Assembly (NCBI GenBank): GCA_003024985.2
Contig: PXIH01S0024445.1
Length of the DNA: 10,028 bases
Origin: Euperipatoides rowelli
Taxonomy: Eukaryota > Onychophora > Udeonychophora > Euonychophora > Peripatopsidae
Direction: 5' to 3' (one strand)
This document shows positions 7,222 through 10,028 of this stretch, piece after piece; the first letter of the stretch is position 1; each line of letters starts with the position of its first letter. The position numbers and the translations under genes were made by a program. The notes below the pieces were generated by a model that was not told where the DNA came from, searched no databases, and worked only from the letters and a program-made list of their open reading frames with translations.

Positions 7222-7923
7222 TAAAAGTCTTTTGTCGCATGTAATCGACATGCTCTGAATTAAAATACTGTCGGTCGAGGGTTTCACGTATTTTCACCAT
7301 TTGTTTCTCGCACCGTCTGAACTGTATAATGTGGGATGCTATATTTCCCAGTATAATTCCAAATATAGATGACTAATCAATTTCTTTTTAGTATACATAA
7401 TATCCTGAAATGTTTTCATGCATCATGAAATTTTAACATACTGTATAAAGCTACAACAAAAGCATACCTTCAATTATCGAATTCAAAACTGTTTTTAGAC
7501 TAGAATGAAAATAAATTACTGAATTTGTCCATTTTAATTGTAACATTGCTATTTTGATTTTTACTTTTTAAAAAAAATGTACCGTTACGCATTTTTTTTT
7601 AATTGGTGAAAAAGTTTTTATAAATATTTATCTTATTTCTGTTTTATTGTTTAGTGTATGCTTTCTAGTATGATACCTTTATTTTTTTCCCCTCTTCTAC
7701 GAGCTGTAAAAATGGGTCAAATCTGCGACTTCTCATCTCAAAGACTAGCATGAAATTGATCGCATTTTAATTAATAGCCGAATATTTAAAAAATAATAAT
7801 GTTGGAATATATACAGATGAAGACAATTGTTATGAAGATTGTAAATGTATCATTAAAAATGTATGGCCGTTTCTTCTCCCTATGAGAGGGCTTTTTTTTT
7901 TTAAAATAGGGCTTCCAAACCCC

Positions 7924-7956
7924 AGGTCATTAAAGGAAGACTTTCTTTAATGACCT
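7924..7956. repeat. Perfect 12-bp hairpin (inverted repeat)
   Basis: AGGTCATTAAAG (7924-7935) pairs exactly with CTTTAATGACCT (7945-7956) across a 9-base spacer whose own bases can partly pair (AAG and CTT), so it is close to a continuous palindrome. It lies in a less AT-rich patch near the middle-right of the candidate TTAA element. No poly-T termination context or flanking gene suggests a structured RNA; role unknown. Confidence 0.8.
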
Positions 7957-8788
7957 TGAGTTAACTGATCGTCCCATCAGGGCCATCACATACTCAACAT
8001 CTCGTCTGATTAGAATGCCTTGAATTTCTTTCGTAGTTTATTTATCAATTTTAACTTACAAAGTACCAAGTTGCCTTTTTTATTTTTATAATTGTATATT
8101 TTACAGAAACAATTTATTTGCTTAATGTACCGGTGAAATTAATTAAGAAAAATTAATATCTTAACAGCAGTCATATAATTATTTAGTTTTTGTTGTAAAA
8201 GCAGTGGCTTAAGATGTAAAAAAAATAAATCATATCTTTCATTTTCAAAAAATTAAATACATTTATTTATCAAATGCAAATCAAATAGTATCCTACATAC
8301 ATTTAATTCCAGACTAACTTTTAAAAATGAATAATTCTAAAATATAAGCTTCAAAATAATCTAAATTAGTTGTCGGGAAGGAAATGTTTTGTAAAAGCAA
8401 ATGAAGTGTATTTTGTTGGAGCCCATGCCACACATTTATTGTTTTTATCCAATAATTCCTAATTTCAAAATCTTTAGAACATTTGTGGAATTGGAGATGC
8501 TTTTAATTTTGATTAATTATTATTGCATCAAGCATCTAACAAACATTTTCTAAAAATATAAAGCAATAAAAAGAATGGAAACAGAAGTGTTTATCATATA
8601 ATCCTATAGGACCAAACAATGTTTTCAAATACACAAAAATCTCAAAGCGGAAATGGTTTGGCAGTCATAAAATTGTCTAAAATCACTACTTTAAAATTAG
8701 AATGACTAAATGGTTCGTAATAATGAAGTAAAATTTATTATCATTTTTTTTTTCTTAATCTGATTTTAAATATCTGAAGTTATTTTTT

Positions 8789-8804
8789 TGTTGATAGCAT
8801 ACCT
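8789..8804 (-). repeat. Candidate right terminal inverted repeat
   Basis: TGTTGATAGCATACCT is followed by TTAA and is the imperfect complement of 6841-6856. Confidence 0.4.
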
Positions 8805-8808
8805 TTAA

Positions 8809-9176
8809 ATAAAAACAATTAAAATTAATTGTGCTGCAGTTTTAAATCATCTTTTAAAACTTGCTGACTTTGAACATCTGCATACTGTTGATGGTGAGGC
8901 AATACATACAGTATATATAATTTATTTTTATAAAATTTTGTCAAGTTGAACTTAAATATTAGATGCACTAAAAAAAATCTACATTTATTTTACTTATAAC
9001 ATGAGCCTTAGAAACTTTTACAGGAAAATGTTATCAAATTCATCTAAAAAAAAATATAGCCCAACTTTTTTCTTTCAGTAGCCAAGTGTCGACTTCTTTG
9101 CAAAATATTTTTCAAGACCTGGTTCATCTTTAACTTTTCTTTAAAATATATTTTAATTTTTTGTTCGCTGTTTTAG
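8809..9176 (+). other. AT-rich intron end leading to the splice acceptor of the exon
   Basis: Non-coding and T-rich, this stretch ends in a pyrimidine-rich tract and TTTTAG at 9171-9176, a good 3' splice site. Part of the region to the left of this point, perhaps much of it, may be the same intron. The upstream exon is not identified in the window. Confidence 0.6.
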
Positions 9177-9392
9177 GTCGGCCGACTAGTTTGAGTACAA
9201 GTTGTGCCAATAAAAAGAAGAAGAAAATCATAGTATCTCCGGATGCCTTCAAAGATAAAGAAGACGACCATATGTCGTTGCACAGTAACAGTGAACTTGA
9301 TCTTGCATCACCAGTTGATGACTCTGGCACACCAGATGATCTTGAAACTCCAGAGGATTTAGATGACTCTCTATTGCAAGATGATTGGGATG
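9177..9392 (+). CDS. Internal exon of an unidentified host protein: lysine run plus acidic Ser/Thr-Pro-rich segment (partial gene)
   Basis: The exon is bounded by TTTTAG (acceptor ending 9176) and GTAACT (donor from 9393). It holds two bases of a split codon, 71 full codons and one base of the next, so it is 216 bp and phase 1 at both ends: skipping it would keep the frame. It begins RPTSLSTSCAN, then KKKKK, then a segment with about 19 Asp/Glu in 54 residues. Three Ser/Thr-Pro sites followed by acidic residues are seen: SPVDD, TPDDL and TPEDL, the last two forming a near-repeat (TPDDLETPEDLDD). It ends QDDWD. No folded domain, membrane segment or signal peptide is present; it looks disordered and a likely kinase target. 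The pattern basic run, PD, then DxSG--D-L-TP--acidic-W recalls the region before the BCH (CRAL-TRIO-like) domain in BNIP2, PRUNE2 and caytaxin, but this is a weak match in low-complexity sequence. The higher GC and clean frame support a real exon; identity is open. An antisense frame at 9130-9330 is its shadow. Confidence 0.75.
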
Positions 9393-10028
9393 GTAACTAT
9401 CTTTTTTGTTTGTTGATATTTTCATTTTATTTCTAAAATATTTTCCTACATTATAATTCTTTAAAATAATTTGATAATTACTTTTATAGTTTTTTTCTAG
9501 CTATTTATATTAATNACTAAGAATGGATTCTTGTTTTAATAAGCTGTTTTATCACATGGTTTAGCGCTTATAAAAATTATCGTATTATAATTATCTTTAA
9601 AACTTTACTCTTTAAAACATAAATTGATCAGATAGTTTATAGACCACAATGAGCCAAGATGCACTAAGCTGACTAGTAGCCTAGCCTATAATGAAACTTT
9701 TTGTATTATAAAATTAAATTGTTGGTATTTGAGAGATTTATCTGATCATTATTTTGTGGTTTTAATAGTTTAAGACTTCTGATGTAAGAAAATAATTATT
9801 TTCTGAAACAATTCACCAAAATCTATTCAGTAAAAGACACTTTAAATATTTATTAAAAAGTAATGAATTTATTAGTAAACTTATGCTTAAATATTATTTA
9901 TTGTTCCTACCATAAAATCTATTGTTTTTTTTAAATAAAATAACCTAAAACTATTTTTAAAAAATGAAATAAACTTTTATATTCAACTGTATGTTATATT
10001 TCTTCTTTAAATATACGGTAACCCAAAA
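9393..10028 (+). other. Downstream intron, AT-rich, with one ambiguous base
   Basis: The sequence follows the GTAACT donor and runs to the window's end without a recognisable acceptor-exon pair. An N stands at 9515. No transposon ends are seen. Confidence 0.6.

Larger units (their letters stand above)
6841..8804. mobile_element. Possible old TTAA-type DNA transposon, about 1.96 kb
   Basis: The left end, AGGTGTACTATCACCA (6841-6856), and the reverse complement of the right end (8789-8804) agree at 13 of 16 bases. TTAA lies immediately outside both ends (6837-6840 and 8805-8808). Less AT-rich islands between them (about 7230-7320, 7690-7760, 7865-8030) differ from the surrounding DNA, as decayed element sequence might. 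A short ATG frame at 7177-7221 could be a transposase start. The start AGG does not fit the CC start usual for piggyBac; Kolobok also duplicates TTAA. Because TTAA is frequent in AT-rich DNA and the ends are imperfect, chance is a real alternative. Confidence 0.4.

Noticed and set aside
7690-7735. Possible small exon after CTTCTACGAG containing ATGGGTCAAATC
   Set aside because: It encodes only 13 residues before a stop, with no convincing donor and no recognisable motif.
9130-9330. Minus-strand 66-codon open frame
   Set aside because: It is antisense to the exon, and the plus strand has matching splice sites and frame.
9625-9748. 10-bp inverted repeat TGATCAGATA / TATCTGATCA
   Set aside because: It contains the self-complementary TGATCA, is short, lacks target duplications, and is expected by chance in AT-rich DNA.

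Overview
The window is AT-rich animal-type nuclear DNA: long poly-T/A runs, no densely packed reading frames, one exon with clean GT-AG borders, and several families of decayed transposons. Nothing fixes the species. An AT-rich invertebrate metazoan is my best guess, because the retroelement resembles the K02A2.6-like Ty3/Gypsy elements common in such genomes. No bacterial genes, operons, rRNA, tRNA or CRISPR array are visible.

Layout, left to right. (1) 1-797: a tandem array of about 139-bp units, five full (one with a 13-bp deletion) and a decaying sixth; it runs off the left edge. (2) 798-2340: AT-rich non-coding DNA with two less AT-rich patches (about 1298-1475 and 1781-1855) that could be relics but are not identified. 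(3) 2349-2912: a complete 564-bp non-autonomous hAT transposon with perfect 14-bp terminal inverted repeats and a perfect 8-bp target-site duplication. (4) About 3250-6360, minus strand: a degraded Ty3/Gypsy pol region, recognisable in order as protease end, reverse transcriptase, RNase H, integrase zinc finger, integrase core and integrase C-terminus. It is broken by many frameshifts and stops, and several catalytic residues are replaced. (5) 3699-4369: a 671-bp TTAA-type (piggyBac-like) non-autonomous element inserted inside the integrase, so it is younger than the Gypsy copy. (6) 6841-8804: a tentative third DNA transposon of about 1.96 kb, with imperfect inverted ends flanked by TTAA on both sides. 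(7) 9177-9392: one internal protein-coding exon on the plus strand, 216 bp, phase 1 at both ends, encoding a lysine run followed by a very acidic Ser/Thr-Pro-rich stretch. It may belong to the BNIP2/PRUNE2/caytaxin family, but this is only a weak resemblance. (8) 9393-10028: downstream intron, with one ambiguous base at 9515.

Overall reading: the only host gene evidence is the exon near the right end. Everything to its left is probably intronic or intergenic DNA colonised in layers by mobile elements. The Gypsy copy came first and the TTAA element later cut into it. The hAT copy has perfect ends and target duplication, so it may be among the youngest. I see no cooperating gene system here; the interest lies in the nested elements, their internal repeat architecture, and the unidentified exon.
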